Shown piece by piece: positions 7,328 to 13,420 of a stretch of 16,039 nt of DNA. The stretch spans positions 1-16,039 of the forward strand of contig JAXHTH010000091.1 of NCBI GenBank assembly GCA_034211115.1. The letters are read 5' to 3'. Positions within the stretch are counted from its first letter, which is position 1, and each line of letters begins with the position of its first letter. The notes under the pieces were generated by a model. That model worked only from the letters and a program-made list of their open reading frames with translations, did no database searches and was not told the origin of the DNA. The position numbers and the translations under genes were made by a program. Source of the DNA: JAXHTH01 sp034211115. Its GTDB lineage: Bacteria; Planctomycetota; Phycisphaerae; Phycisphaerales; SM1A02.

Positions 7328-8386
7328 ATGCGGCCCGTCCGGCGCGCCATGCTGTCCCTGCCGATCCTGCTCGGCGCGACGATGCTCGCGCCGGCCGGCT
7401 GCAGCTCCCTGGGCAACCGTTGGTCGTACAACGACCCGCCCACGCAGGCCTCGGCGCAGGAGACCGGGGCGCGGGACCCGTGGAGCAGGCGTGTCATCGT
7501 GCTCGGCCGGTTCGAGAACCCGGTGCGCTCGCCGCTCCGCTGGCGCGACATCGGCCCGGGCCTCAGCGATGCCCTCGCCGCGCTGCTCATCAACGGCGGC
7601 GAAGTCGATGTGCTTTCCGACACCCGGCTCAGCCGGAATGTCCGATCGATCCTCGACAGCTCGCTCAGTCGGCGGTCCGCCCGGCTGGCGCAACTGACGG
7701 AAGACCATCCGAACGTCCGGTACGCGGTCACCGGCCAGGTGACGGATTTCTATCACTCGACGGACATGCCGCGCGAGGCGCAGCGATGGGGCGTGTTCAG
7801 CCGCAGGAAGGAAGCCGTTGTCGCCATCCGTCTGAACGTGATCGACCTTCAGACCGGGCGCCTCATCGCGGCCGACCACGTGCGCGGCACCGCGCCTGCG
7901 TCGGACACGCCGACCAGGGAGCTCTACGCGAACATCGCGCTCGGGTCGCTGGCGTTCTGGAACACGCCGCTGGGCCGGGCCGGCGAGGAGGCGCTCGAGG
8001 CGGCGGCCGGGATGCTCAAACGCACCGTCCCCCGCGCCGATCCCCGTCTCCGTATCGTCCGGCAGGTCGGCCCCCGGAAAGTCACCGTCAGCGCCGATGA
8101 GCGCGAATCGCTCATCCGCGGGCAGGAGTTCTTTGTCTGTCTTCACGATCCCGCGACCGACGAACTGAGCCTCGTGTATGACCCGGACACCGGGTTGCCG
8201 CTTCAGGCGCGGATCGAATCGGCGCGGCGGGGCTCGGCCACGGCCTGGCTGCGGGGACTCAAGCCGCCGGACACCGACCTGCGCGGGGCCGTCCTCTGCC
8301 GCCAGCGGCCGCCCGAGGCGGTCACGCTGGCCGAGCACGAGGCCGGGCAGGCGGAGGTCGATGCGTCTCCACCGCCGGAGGACTGA
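7328..8386 (+). CDS. CsgG/FlgT-like outer-membrane lipoprotein
   Basis: This 352-aa protein starts at ATG 7328, with GGGGA about six bases upstream; an in-frame ATG at 7283 would precede the signal peptide with a non-hydrophobic stretch. Residues 1-24 form a lipoprotein signal with box MLAPAGC (Cys25); the Pro at -3 is unusual. Residues 54-230 look like a CsgG-type domain: VIVLGRFENP, then GLSDALAALLING, VDVLSDTRLSRNVR, YAVTGQVTDFY, and VVAIRLNVIDLQTGRLI. Residues 240-310 resemble the C-terminal domain of FlgT-type proteins (IVRQVGPRKVTVSADERESLIRG split over 243-265). CsgG-like domains act in secretion pores or as periplasmic activators. No curli partner genes are seen nearby. Its last 65 bp overlap, antisense, the end of the integrase reading frame. 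Confidence 0.72.
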   Translation: MRPVRRAMLSLPILLGATMLAPAGCSSLGNRWSYNDPPTQASAQETGARDPWSRRVIVLGRFENPVRSPLRWRDIGPGLSDALAALLINGGEVDVLSDTRLSRNVRSILDSSLSRRSARLAQLTEDHPNVRYAVTGQVTDFYHSTDMPREAQRWGVFSRRKEAVVAIRLNVIDLQTGRLIAADHVRGTAPASDTPTRELYANIALGSLAFWNTPLGRAGEEALEAAAGMLKRTVPRADPRLRIVRQVGPRKVTVSADERESLIRGQEFFVCLHDPATDELSLVYDPDTGLPLQARIESARRGSATAWLRGLKPPDTDLRGAVLCRQRPPEAVTLAEHEAGQAEVDASPPPED

Positions 8387-9947
8387 TCCGCCGGGGGCGG
8401 GAAGCGGGTGGCCGAGGATTGTCGCCGACCCGCGGGCGGGTTATCCTTGTGTTGCCCCCCGGCCGAGTACCCAAGTGGACAAAGGGGACGGATTGCAAAT
8501 CCGTTATTCGCGGGTTCGAATCCCGCCTCGGCCTTTCGCCCCCCGCCGCTTTCCCTGCCGCCGAAATGGCGGTTTTTCCTTGCGCCACAGGGGTTTGCGG
8601 GCGGTTTGCACCATGATCACCGCCCTCTCTCGAATCCACGGTAGGGGGGGCTGAATCCACCTCTGTCCACCGTGCGGGACCCGTAACGGGACCCGCAGCG
8701 GGACCCATCGCGGGGCCTACCTTGGCATCGGTGCCCGTGGCGGGCAGGGCTCTGTTGGGGTCGGTCTGGAGATCTGGGAGCCTGGCGACCGCGGCCGTTT
8801 CGTCTGACCGGAAGGCGTGCGTGTAGCGGTCCATCGTGAGCGTGATCGTCGAGTGCCGCATGATCCGCTGGATCACTTTGGGGTGGACGCCGGCGGCCGC
8901 GAGCAGCGTCCCGCACGTATGCCGCAGTGCGTGCCAGTCGACGATGCGATTGGCTTCGTCCCGATACGGGATGCCCGCTGCCTTGAGATCTTCCCTCATC
9001 ATCTTCACGCGGAGGGTCGGCCTGGGGAGGCGGAACATTGGATCCGACGGGAGTTTCTCACTGAGGAACAGTCTCAACTCGGCGGCGAGCTCGGGGCGGA
9101 TCGGAATCACGGCCTGCTGGCGGTTCTTCGTGTATGCCGAGGCGACAACCACGGACGGGTCCTTCCCATCGAGATGGAATGATGAGCATGTGAGGCTTCC
9201 CAGTTCGCCACCGCCTCGAAGCCCGGTCTCGATGCACAGCCGATACGCCAACGCACGCTCCCGTCCGGTCATGCCGTGCCGCTCAGGTCCTTCCGCCGTT
9301 GTGCTGAGGAGCCGACGGACTTCCTCCACCGACAGGGCACGGCGTTCGTGACGTTGGTCGCTTCTTACCTTGTTGGCCTCGATGGGACGAAGATGGGCAA
9401 TCGGAGACTGCGAGAGTCGTCGCTCGGATACGGCCCACCGGCAGAACCCCTTGAAGTCCGTCAGGTAGTAGTTCTTCGTTCGAGGACTCGCGTCCTTCTT
9501 CTTGCCGACCTTCATCCCGTTGATGAATCGCTGCGTGCTCGACCCCGTCACGTCGCTCCAGTACCGGAAGCCGCAGCCCTCGATGATCTTTCGAATGCGC
9601 CTGATGGTCTGCTGAACGTACGTGACGGTATTGCCACGAGCCGCCAAGGAAGCCTCGTAGTCTTCCAGATGATCGCTGAGCGGTCGGGCCTGGTCATCCA
9701 GCAGGCCCCAAGCGGCCAGCCGATTTCGGATCGGCGGGGCGAGCTCGTTGAACCACGCCGTCAGAAGCGGGGGAGGAGGCGTGTTGCCGGCCCGGTGTTC
9801 CACGAGCCTTGCAATGTTCCGGGCGAGTTCGCGACTGAGGGTGGCGTCTCGGAATGCCGGCATCTGCCGTGAGATGCCGAGATGGTCCCTTCCCAAGACG
9901 GTGTATCTTTGTCGTCTCGCATCCTTTTTCTTCGCATGCCAAGCCAT
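8322..9947 (-). CDS. Tyrosine recombinase (phage-type integrase), reading through tRNA-Cys
   Basis: Residues are counted from the ATG at 9947, preferred over upstream in-frame starts because AGGAAAGG lies about 10 bases before it and the preceding 42 codons look non-protein. A core-binding SAM-like region is at about 90-190. The catalytic domain (205-385) keeps all key residues: Arg244 (TGLRGGGEL), Lys274 (YTKNR), His339 and Arg342 (HALRH), His365 (RHSTI) and the nucleophile Tyr375 (DRYTHA). TGLRGGGEL has one more Gly than the usual TGLRxxEL. After about residue 395 a low-complexity tail with GPxx repeats follows. Residues 472-496 are antisense tRNA-Cys and 497-541 are antisense flanking chromosome, so the natural C-terminus depends on integration state. 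It presumably integrates and excises this element. Confidence 0.9.
   Translation of the reverse strand: MAWHAKKKDARRQRYTVLGRDHLGISRQMPAFRDATLSRELARNIARLVEHRAGNTPPPPLLTAWFNELAPPIRNRLAAWGLLDDQARPLSDHLEDYEASLAARGNTVTYVQQTIRRIRKIIEGCGFRYWSDVTGSSTQRFINGMKVGKKKDASPRTKNYYLTDFKGFCRWAVSERRLSQSPIAHLRPIEANKVRSDQRHERRALSVEEVRRLLSTTAEGPERHGMTGRERALAYRLCIETGLRGGGELGSLTCSSFHLDGKDPSVVVASAYTKNRQQAVIPIRPELAAELRLFLSEKLPSDPMFRLPRPTLRVKMMREDLKAAGIPYRDEANRIVDWHALRHTCGTLLAAAGVHPKVIQRIMRHSTITLTMDRYTHAFRSDETAAVARLPDLQTDPNRALPATGTDAKVGPAMGPAAGPVTGPARWTEVDSAPPTVDSREGGDHGANRPQTPVAQGKTAISAAGKAAGGERPRRDSNPRITDLQSVPFVHLGTRPGGNTRITRPRVGDNPRPPASRPRRISPPAVETHRPPPARPRARPA
8419..8447 (+). promoter_or_regulatory. Promoter of tRNA-Cys
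   Basis: TTGTCG (8419-8424) and TATCCT (8442-8447) are separated by exactly 17 bp, each four of six to consensus. A start near 8454 would give a leader of about seven bases before the mature tRNA. Confidence 0.6.
8461..8534 (+). tRNA. tRNA-Cys (GCA)
   Basis: A complete 74-nt cloverleaf. The acceptor stem GGCCGAG (8461-8467) pairs perfectly with CTCGGCC (8527-8533). The D-stem is CCC/GGG. The anticodon stem ACGGA/TCCGT encloses TTGCAAA, anticodon GCA at 8495-8497. The variable loop is TATTC. The T-arm GCGGG/CCCGC encloses TTCGAAT. The discriminator base is T (8534), as expected for tRNA-Cys, and CCA is not encoded. Its 3' half is probably the attachment site of the integrative element to the right. 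Confidence 0.96.
8510..8534 (+). other. Putative attL in the tRNA-Cys 3' end
   Basis: A tyrosine-integrase gene lies immediately downstream of the tRNA and points towards it, the usual layout when an element integrates into a tRNA 3' end and rebuilds it. The shared core is expected in the T-arm and acceptor 3' strand. Exact limits cannot be set, because no second copy of this segment is present within the window. Confidence 0.55.
8557..8577 (+). terminator. Intrinsic terminator downstream of tRNA-Cys
   Basis: CCGCC (8558-8562) and GGCGG (8568-8572) form a short stem with loop GAAAT, followed at once by TTTTT (8573-8577). A flanking G-T pair can extend it. It lies 23 bp past the tRNA, but on the element side of the presumed junction and inside the antisense integrase gene, so the terminator now serving the tRNA may have come with the element. 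Confidence 0.75.
8676..8714. repeat. 12-bp tandem repeat in the integrase tail
   Basis: Units GGGACCCGTAAC, GGGACCCGCAGC and GGGACCCATCGC (8676-8711) are followed by a partial fourth unit, GGGGCC. On the integrase strand they encode GPAM-GPAA-GPVT-GPAR, a low-complexity linker after the catalytic domain. Confidence 0.8.
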
Positions 9948-10076
9948 AGGTGTGATGCCTTTCCTGTTCTGGGCGCCTTGGGACGTTCTTCCTTTCAGGC
10001 GTTTTCCTGGCCGACGCGTCTGGCTGCGCCTCAAGCTCGACTTCCAGCGTAGCGCGTTTCCGCGGCAGCGCAAGCG

Positions 10077-10430
10077 TCAGGTGTCACCGTTGCGCATCAC
10101 CCACTCGTGACGCGGTGGCATGCCGGCGGCGGCCCAGGCCCGCAGCTCGGCGACGCTGAACCGCACCGCCTTCCCAAACCGACGGCCCTGCGGACCAATC
10201 CGCCCTGCCTCCATCATCTTGTAGAACATCGACCGGCTCAGACCGAGCAGCGCAGCGGCCTCCCGGGCGTCGACGGCGAGTGGTTCAAGTTGGCGCATTG
10301 AGTCTTCGGGCACCTCAAGCACTTCTCCGAGGGAGACTCGAGAGAGGGCGCTGACGGCAGGCTGGGCAGACGTCGCCTGCAGAGGACGCTGGCGCGATTC
10401 GCCGTACGTCCAGCGGATCAGATCACTCAA
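10077..10430 (-). CDS. Excisionase-like helix-turn-helix DNA-binding protein
   Basis: This protein is up to 117 aa. Residues 50-103 form a MerR/AlpA-like winged HTH (HTH_17 type): LAVDAREAAALLGLS, then SMFYKMMEAGRIGPQGRRFG and KAVRFSVAELRAWAAAG. Such proteins act as excisionases or as regulators of integrase genes. The longest frame uses TTG at 10430, overlapping the TGA of the upstream 83-aa gene in a TTGA arrangement, which suggests translational coupling. An ATG at 10298 just before the HTH is an alternative. It lies 129 bp upstream of the integrase start, in the place expected for a xis or integrase-control gene. Confidence 0.75.
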   Translation of the reverse strand: MSDLIRWTYGESRQRPLQATSAQPAVSALSRVSLGEVLEVPEDSMRQLEPLAVDAREAAALLGLSRSMFYKMMEAGRIGPQGRRFGKAVRFSVAELRAWAAAGMPPRHEWVMRNGDT

Positions 10431-10678
10431 TCGAATCCAAACCGCGGCCGGTCGATGATTCGCCGCTTCTGTCTGACCTCCTTCTCTGGCTCGCGGCGCG
10501 CCGCCGTCTCATCGTCGGCCAGCCTGGCGGCCGCTTCATCCAGGTTCTTGAGCACGCTGGCGCCGGGGAGTGCCCTCTCCTGGGACTGCAGCGCCGAGAG
10601 GCGGATCTGTTGTGAGCCGCTCATCCCGGTGGTCTCTTCGCCCACGATCGTCGGCTTCTGTGGTTCAGTTCTCTTCAT
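10427..10678 (-). CDS. Small charged protein of unknown function (83 aa)
   Basis: I do not recognise this 83-aa protein. It starts with MKRTEPQKP, has a Ser/Gln/Leu-rich middle, a short Ala/Asp/Glu-rich helix-like stretch (NLDEAAARLADDETAARREP) and a basic end RQKRRIIDRPRFGFD. There are no cysteines and no membrane segment. The C-terminus lacks Gly-Gly, so it does not look like a ubiquitin-type substrate of the ThiF protein. Its ATG overlaps the ThiF stop (ATGA) and its stop overlaps the start of the HTH gene, so translation is probably coupled on both sides. A longer in-frame start (10717) lies inside the ThiF gene and is less likely. Confidence 0.65.
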   Translation of the reverse strand: MKRTEPQKPTIVGEETTGMSGSQQIRLSALQSQERALPGASVLKNLDEAAARLADDETAARREPEKEVRQKRRIIDRPRFGFD

Positions 10679-11469
10679 GGTGATTGCCTTTCTGAGAGCT
10701 CGTGTGCTCCCACACAAATGATTGAACGGAGCATGTCTTCAGGTTGGCGCTCGAAGATCCATGATCTTCGCAGCCCAACGACGAACAGCGGCGCATCCGA
10801 GTAGCACGGCAGCAGATCGGCGCCCTTTGAGTTGCCGAGCAACAGCCGCAGACAGAGCGCCGCGACGAAGTCCGCGATGTACGCCGTGTCACACCCCAGT
10901 GCCTCGGGTTGCTCAATGGCCTGACGGCGACGCCTCCCCATCGTCGTTGATAGCGGAGGTGTCCGATTGGGGATGCTGAATCCGACCTCGGCGTAGTCGG
11001 CGCGATGTCCGAAGGCGACCATCACCTGCGGGCACAGGCTGTGACACTGGTCGGCGATTCGAAGCATCAGGTCGAATGAGTCGGCAAAGAGGCCGAGCAG
11101 ATGCGACCGTCGTGCCATCTGAATGACCGTCGGAATGTCATGATCGGCGAGATGTCGGTGGCAGGAGATCGCGTTGACCCGGTCATCGATCTCCCTGAGC
11201 ATCTCGGCACAGACCTGCGCCTTGGGGGCGCCGATGTGTGCCTTGCGGTATCCGGTCCCGATGAGGTTCCGAAGTGAGACACGGTCGCCGTCGACAACCT
11301 GGATTCGCCCATCCGGGTGAGTCCCCACGCCGTGACGAGCCATCTGCTCGATGACCGGTTGACCCGCGCTTCCAGCGCCGAGTGCCGTGAAGCACTTGCG
11401 CGCAAGGGCCGATGTGTCGATCAGACGGAAGACGCGGCCGTGCTGCGATTCGTGGTTGTCAGCGCTCAA
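10675..11469 (-). CDS. ThiF/E1-like adenylating enzyme
   Basis: This is a 264-aa Rossmann-type protein of the ThiF/MoeB/E1 superfamily, which activates the C-terminus of a ubiquitin-like or sulfur-carrier protein with ATP. GAGSAG (31-36) is the nucleotide-binding loop, VVDGDRV (58-64) holds the ribose-binding Asp, NL (68-69) and IGAPKA (79-84) follow with the conserved Lys83, and ADSFD (129-133) matches the conserved Asp segment. The usual Arg after NL is replaced by IGTG, and the paired CxxC zinc motifs of ThiF/MoeB are missing. Cys193 (GCD) could be a catalytic Cys, but this is a guess. The start is taken as TTG 11469 because AAGGGGG lies seven bases upstream; no in-frame ATG fits before the loop. 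It overlaps the upstream gene by 11 bp. Confidence 0.78.
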   Translation of the reverse strand: MSADNHESQHGRVFRLIDTSALARKCFTALGAGSAGQPVIEQMARHGVGTHPDGRIQVVDGDRVSLRNLIGTGYRKAHIGAPKAQVCAEMLREIDDRVNAISCHRHLADHDIPTVIQMARRSHLLGLFADSFDLMLRIADQCHSLCPQVMVAFGHRADYAEVGFSIPNRTPPLSTTMGRRRRQAIEQPEALGCDTAYIADFVAALCLRLLLGNSKGADLLPCYSDAPLFVVGLRRSWIFERQPEDMLRSIICVGAHELSERQSP

Positions 11470-11890
11470 CGAGTTGCCCCCTTTCGTCCAGGCGGTAGCG
11501 GAAGCCACGTGTCGCATCCGCGGGATCGTTCTCGCGAAGGAGACAGACGAACGGCGCCCGTCGGCTGAGTCGTTGACCGTTTGCCCTTGAGCATCGGGGA
11601 CAGAGCTGGAGCATGCGTGTGAGGGCGTGGTGCAGGCGGATCCACTCTGGTCTTCCAGTCCTTCGCCTGAGCCGCGCGACGGCCACGCAGAGGTCACGAC
11701 ATTCACTCATGACACGACCCCGAAGCCGTTCGTACTCTGTAGGCAATGCGAGCAAATGGAACACGTTCGTCGACTGCCACGGTCGCTGTGTTCCGATCAG
11801 TGCCTGGGCAGTGGTCTCGCATGTTCGCGCGAACCTGGTCAACGCAACGAGCTTGGCTTGGGCCTGATTGGTATCCATCGCATCGGTCAT
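11459..11890 (-). CDS. Unknown protein with a CPRC zinc-knuckle-like motif (143 aa)
   Basis: No family is recognised. The 143-aa protein starts MTDAMDTNQA (11890; AGG four bases and GGAAG about twelve bases before it; a second ATG lies at 11878). The first 95 residues look alpha-helical and rich in Arg/Leu (TEYERLRGRV, LCVAVARLRRRTGR). LQLCPRCSRANG (95-106) and FVC (114-116) are possible metal ligands, and the C-terminus GFRYRLDERGQLVER looks like a short beta end. It starts 20 bp after the bL32-like gene and overlaps the start of the ThiF gene, so all three are probably one transcript. I looked for E2-type catalytic features (HPN and an active-site Cys) and saw none. Confidence 0.62.
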   Translation of the reverse strand: MTDAMDTNQAQAKLVALTRFARTCETTAQALIGTQRPWQSTNVFHLLALPTEYERLRGRVMSECRDLCVAVARLRRRTGRPEWIRLHHALTRMLQLCPRCSRANGQRLSRRAPFVCLLRENDPADATRGFRYRLDERGQLVER

Positions 11891-11910
11891 TGCCTGAACT
11901 TCCAGAAGTG

Positions 11911-12150
11911 CTATGGCGTGGGTGCGGCCTGAGGCGAGCCCTGCTGGCGATAGCCGCAGGACGGGCATGTCTCGTGGTTGGCGATTGCCTTGCCGCAGCG
12001 GCAGCAGAACAGGAGGGGATGGTGTTTGAGCTGTCGGTATCTACTTGCAGCGGGTTGACTGGTGACGATCCGAGCATCAGGCCCGTGAGACAGCGCACCG
12101 ACATCGCGCTTGACCTTACTGGATGGCGATTGGCCATTCTCTTTTCTCAC
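11911..12150 (-). CDS. bL32-like zinc-ribbon protein
   Basis: This is a 79-aa protein starting at GTG 12150, with GAGAGG six bases upstream. The C-terminal half has Cys49xxCys52-Gly, five residues, His59, two residues, then Cys62-Pro-x-Cys65-Gly-Tyr. This matches the zinc ribbon of bacterial ribosomal protein bL32 in spacing and in the His, Pro and Gly-Tyr positions. The N-terminal SSKVKRDVGALSH (10-22) also resembles the bL32 start (TSKSRRDxRRSH). The middle is about ten residues longer than in bL32 and the tail differs. It may be a diverged bL32 paralogue, or an unrelated zinc ribbon that converged on the spacing. It is the first gene of the operon leading to the ThiF protein and integrase. 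The frame stays open far upstream, opposite the ArdC-like gene, but that part is shadow. Confidence 0.65.
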   Translation of the reverse strand: MRKENGQSPSSKVKRDVGALSHGPDARIVTSQPAASRYRQLKHHPLLFCCRCGKAIANHETCPSCGYRQQGSPQAAPTP

Positions 12151-12282
12151 AGGACACCTCTCTTCGTGCACGCTCAGAAGGAGTTCACGCCTCCCGTGCG
12201 GGATCGATGATGTAGTAGACCACAGGGTCTGCGGACGGGCTTGACACCTTGGTGACGCGTGGCCAACTGATCGATCGCCATC

Positions 12283-12318
12283 GACGTGCTCAGTCACTGA
12301 CGTGAGACCGAGCACGTC
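12283..12318. promoter_or_regulatory. Nested inverted repeats in the divergent control region
   Basis: The 199-bp gap between the bL32-like gene (minus) and the 45-aa gene (plus) holds GACGTGCTC (12283-12291) and its exact complement GAGCACGTC (12310-12318), an 18-bp spaced 9-bp inverted repeat. Within it lies the perfect palindrome TCAGT-C-ACTGA (12290-12300). This is the layout of an operator for a dimeric regulator. TTGACA (12241-12246) upstream could be a plus-strand -35, but no good -10 stands 17 bp away. Confidence 0.5.
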
Positions 12319-12349
12319 AAGGAAAGGCATGCTCGTGGAGGTGAAGGAA

Positions 12350-12487
12350 ATGACTCGATGTAGAACATGTGGGAAGACAGTCCAAGAGCTTGAATGCATC
12401 GGCGGATGCTGCCCGCGCTGCGATAAGCTCGCAGGCGATGCGCTGGCCGAGACTGCGAACAGATGCGACGGAGCGTGGTGGAAGTGA
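12350..12487 (+). CDS. Small zinc-ribbon protein (45 aa)
   Basis: This 45-aa protein begins MTRCRTCGKTV and has Cys4xxCys7 and Cys21xxCys24, enough for one zinc ribbon, plus extra Cys at 16, 20 and 39. The ATG at 12350 has a near-perfect GGAGG eight bases before it, so it is preferred over the in-frame ATG at 12302. The stop overlaps the beginning of the ArdC-like gene (GTGA at 12484-12487), pointing to coupled expression. Function is unknown; small zinc ribbons often act as protein- or nucleic-acid-binding adaptors. Confidence 0.65.
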   Translation: MTRCRTCGKTVQELECIGGCCPRCDKLAGDALAETANRCDGAWWK

Positions 12488-13335
12488 CGGGAGGCAATAT
12501 CAAGAGCATGATCAACGAGGCGTTGGATCGCCTTGGCGACCAGTTGGATGCAGGGATGAGCGACGGGCTGAAGCGGTACCTGGCGGCCATGGCCCGATTC
12601 CACCGGTACAGCGCCGGCAATCTCCTCTTGATTCTGTCCCAGCGACCCGACGCCACGCACGTGGCGGGGTACGGGACCTGGAAGAGCCTGGGCCGGCAGG
12701 TGAGGCGTGGCGAGAAGGGGATTTTGATCCTGGCGCCCATCGTGCGACGCGACAAGCAAACGGGCGAGAATCAGTTGCGCCGAGAGGAGGATGCGATCGT
12801 TGCGTTCCGGACCGCGCATGTTTTCGATATCAGCCAGACCGATGGAGGTGAGCTGCCCCGGCCCAGTCGTGTCGAGGGGGATCCGGAGGACTACCTGGAG
12901 AAGCTGGAGGAATTCGTACTGGACAGAGGCATTCGCATGCAGTATTCGGATCGACTCGGCGGCGCCGAGGGGCTCTCGACGGGCGGTCAAGTGACGATCC
13001 TGGCCTCGCTGTCGGCCGCGGAGCGGTTCGCGACGTTGGCGCACGAACTGGCTCACGAGATGTTGCACTGGAAGAATGGCGAGGCGAAAAGCCGGGTCAT
13101 CCGAGAAACCGAGGCCGAAGCTGTGGCGTTCGTGGTCTGCCGGGCCATCGGCCTGAAGGCGGGAACGGCATCCAGTGACTACATCCAGCTTTACAACGGC
13201 GACAGGAACCGGCTGCTGGACTCCCTGCAGAGGATTCAGCACACCTCCGCCGAGATCATCGAGGGGCTTCAGAAGACCGCGATGCGGGATCATCGATTCG
13301 TGACCCCGGGAACAGGACGCATGAGGGCTGCGTAG
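12463..13335 (+). CDS. ArdC-like antirestriction protein with zinc-metallopeptidase domain
   Basis: The N-terminal part (33-95 of 290) matches the ArdC ssDNA-binding domain: RFHRYSAGNLLLILSQ, ATHVAGYGTWKSLGRQV, RRGEKGILILAPI. The C-terminal part (180-235) is a metallopeptidase with HELAHE (194-199) and a downstream Glu in RETEAEAVAF (214-223), as in ImmA/IrrE and ArdC proteins. On mobile DNA such proteins are thought to protect the incoming element from host restriction. The start is uncertain: ATG 12463, GTG 12484 (overlapping the upstream stop as GTGA) or ATG 12508 behind GGGAGG. It is the last gene of the rightward pair and runs into a strong terminator. It is shorter than plasmid ArdC with the same domain order. 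Confidence 0.85.
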   Translation: MRRSVVEVTGGNIKSMINEALDRLGDQLDAGMSDGLKRYLAAMARFHRYSAGNLLLILSQRPDATHVAGYGTWKSLGRQVRRGEKGILILAPIVRRDKQTGENQLRREEDAIVAFRTAHVFDISQTDGGELPRPSRVEGDPEDYLEKLEEFVLDRGIRMQYSDRLGGAEGLSTGGQVTILASLSAAERFATLAHELAHEMLHWKNGEAKSRVIRETEAEAVAFVVCRAIGLKAGTASSDYIQLYNGDRNRLLDSLQRIQHTSAEIIEGLQKTAMRDHRFVTPGTGRMRAA

Positions 13336-13356
13336 ACGGCCCGGCATGATGAGAAA

Positions 13357-13382
13357 GCCCGCCAGTCTCGAGCCTGGCGGGC
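13357..13382. terminator. Bidirectional terminator between convergent operons
   Basis: A perfect 9-bp stem, GCCCGCCAG (13357-13365) with CTGGCGGGC (13374-13382), encloses an 8-nt loop. On the minus strand it is followed by TTTCTCATC. It lies between the ArdC-like stop (13335) and the end of the 92-aa gene (13421) and can serve both. Confidence 0.75.
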
Positions 13383-13420
13383 ACGGTGCCTGGTCGGAGG
13401 GCCGGATTCAACTAACCGGG

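Noticed and set aside
7074..7731. Long minus-strand open frame (6505-7731) across the divergent intergenic region
   Set aside because: It is in another frame from the duplicated-domain gene, translates the tandem repeats into Arg/Pro/Gly repeats and shows no domain.
12151..13347. Upstream part of a 478-codon minus-strand open frame that ends at 11911
   Set aside because: Most of it is antisense to the ArdC-like gene, which has clear domains. Only the last 79 codons, from the GTG at 12150, are kept as the bL32-like protein.
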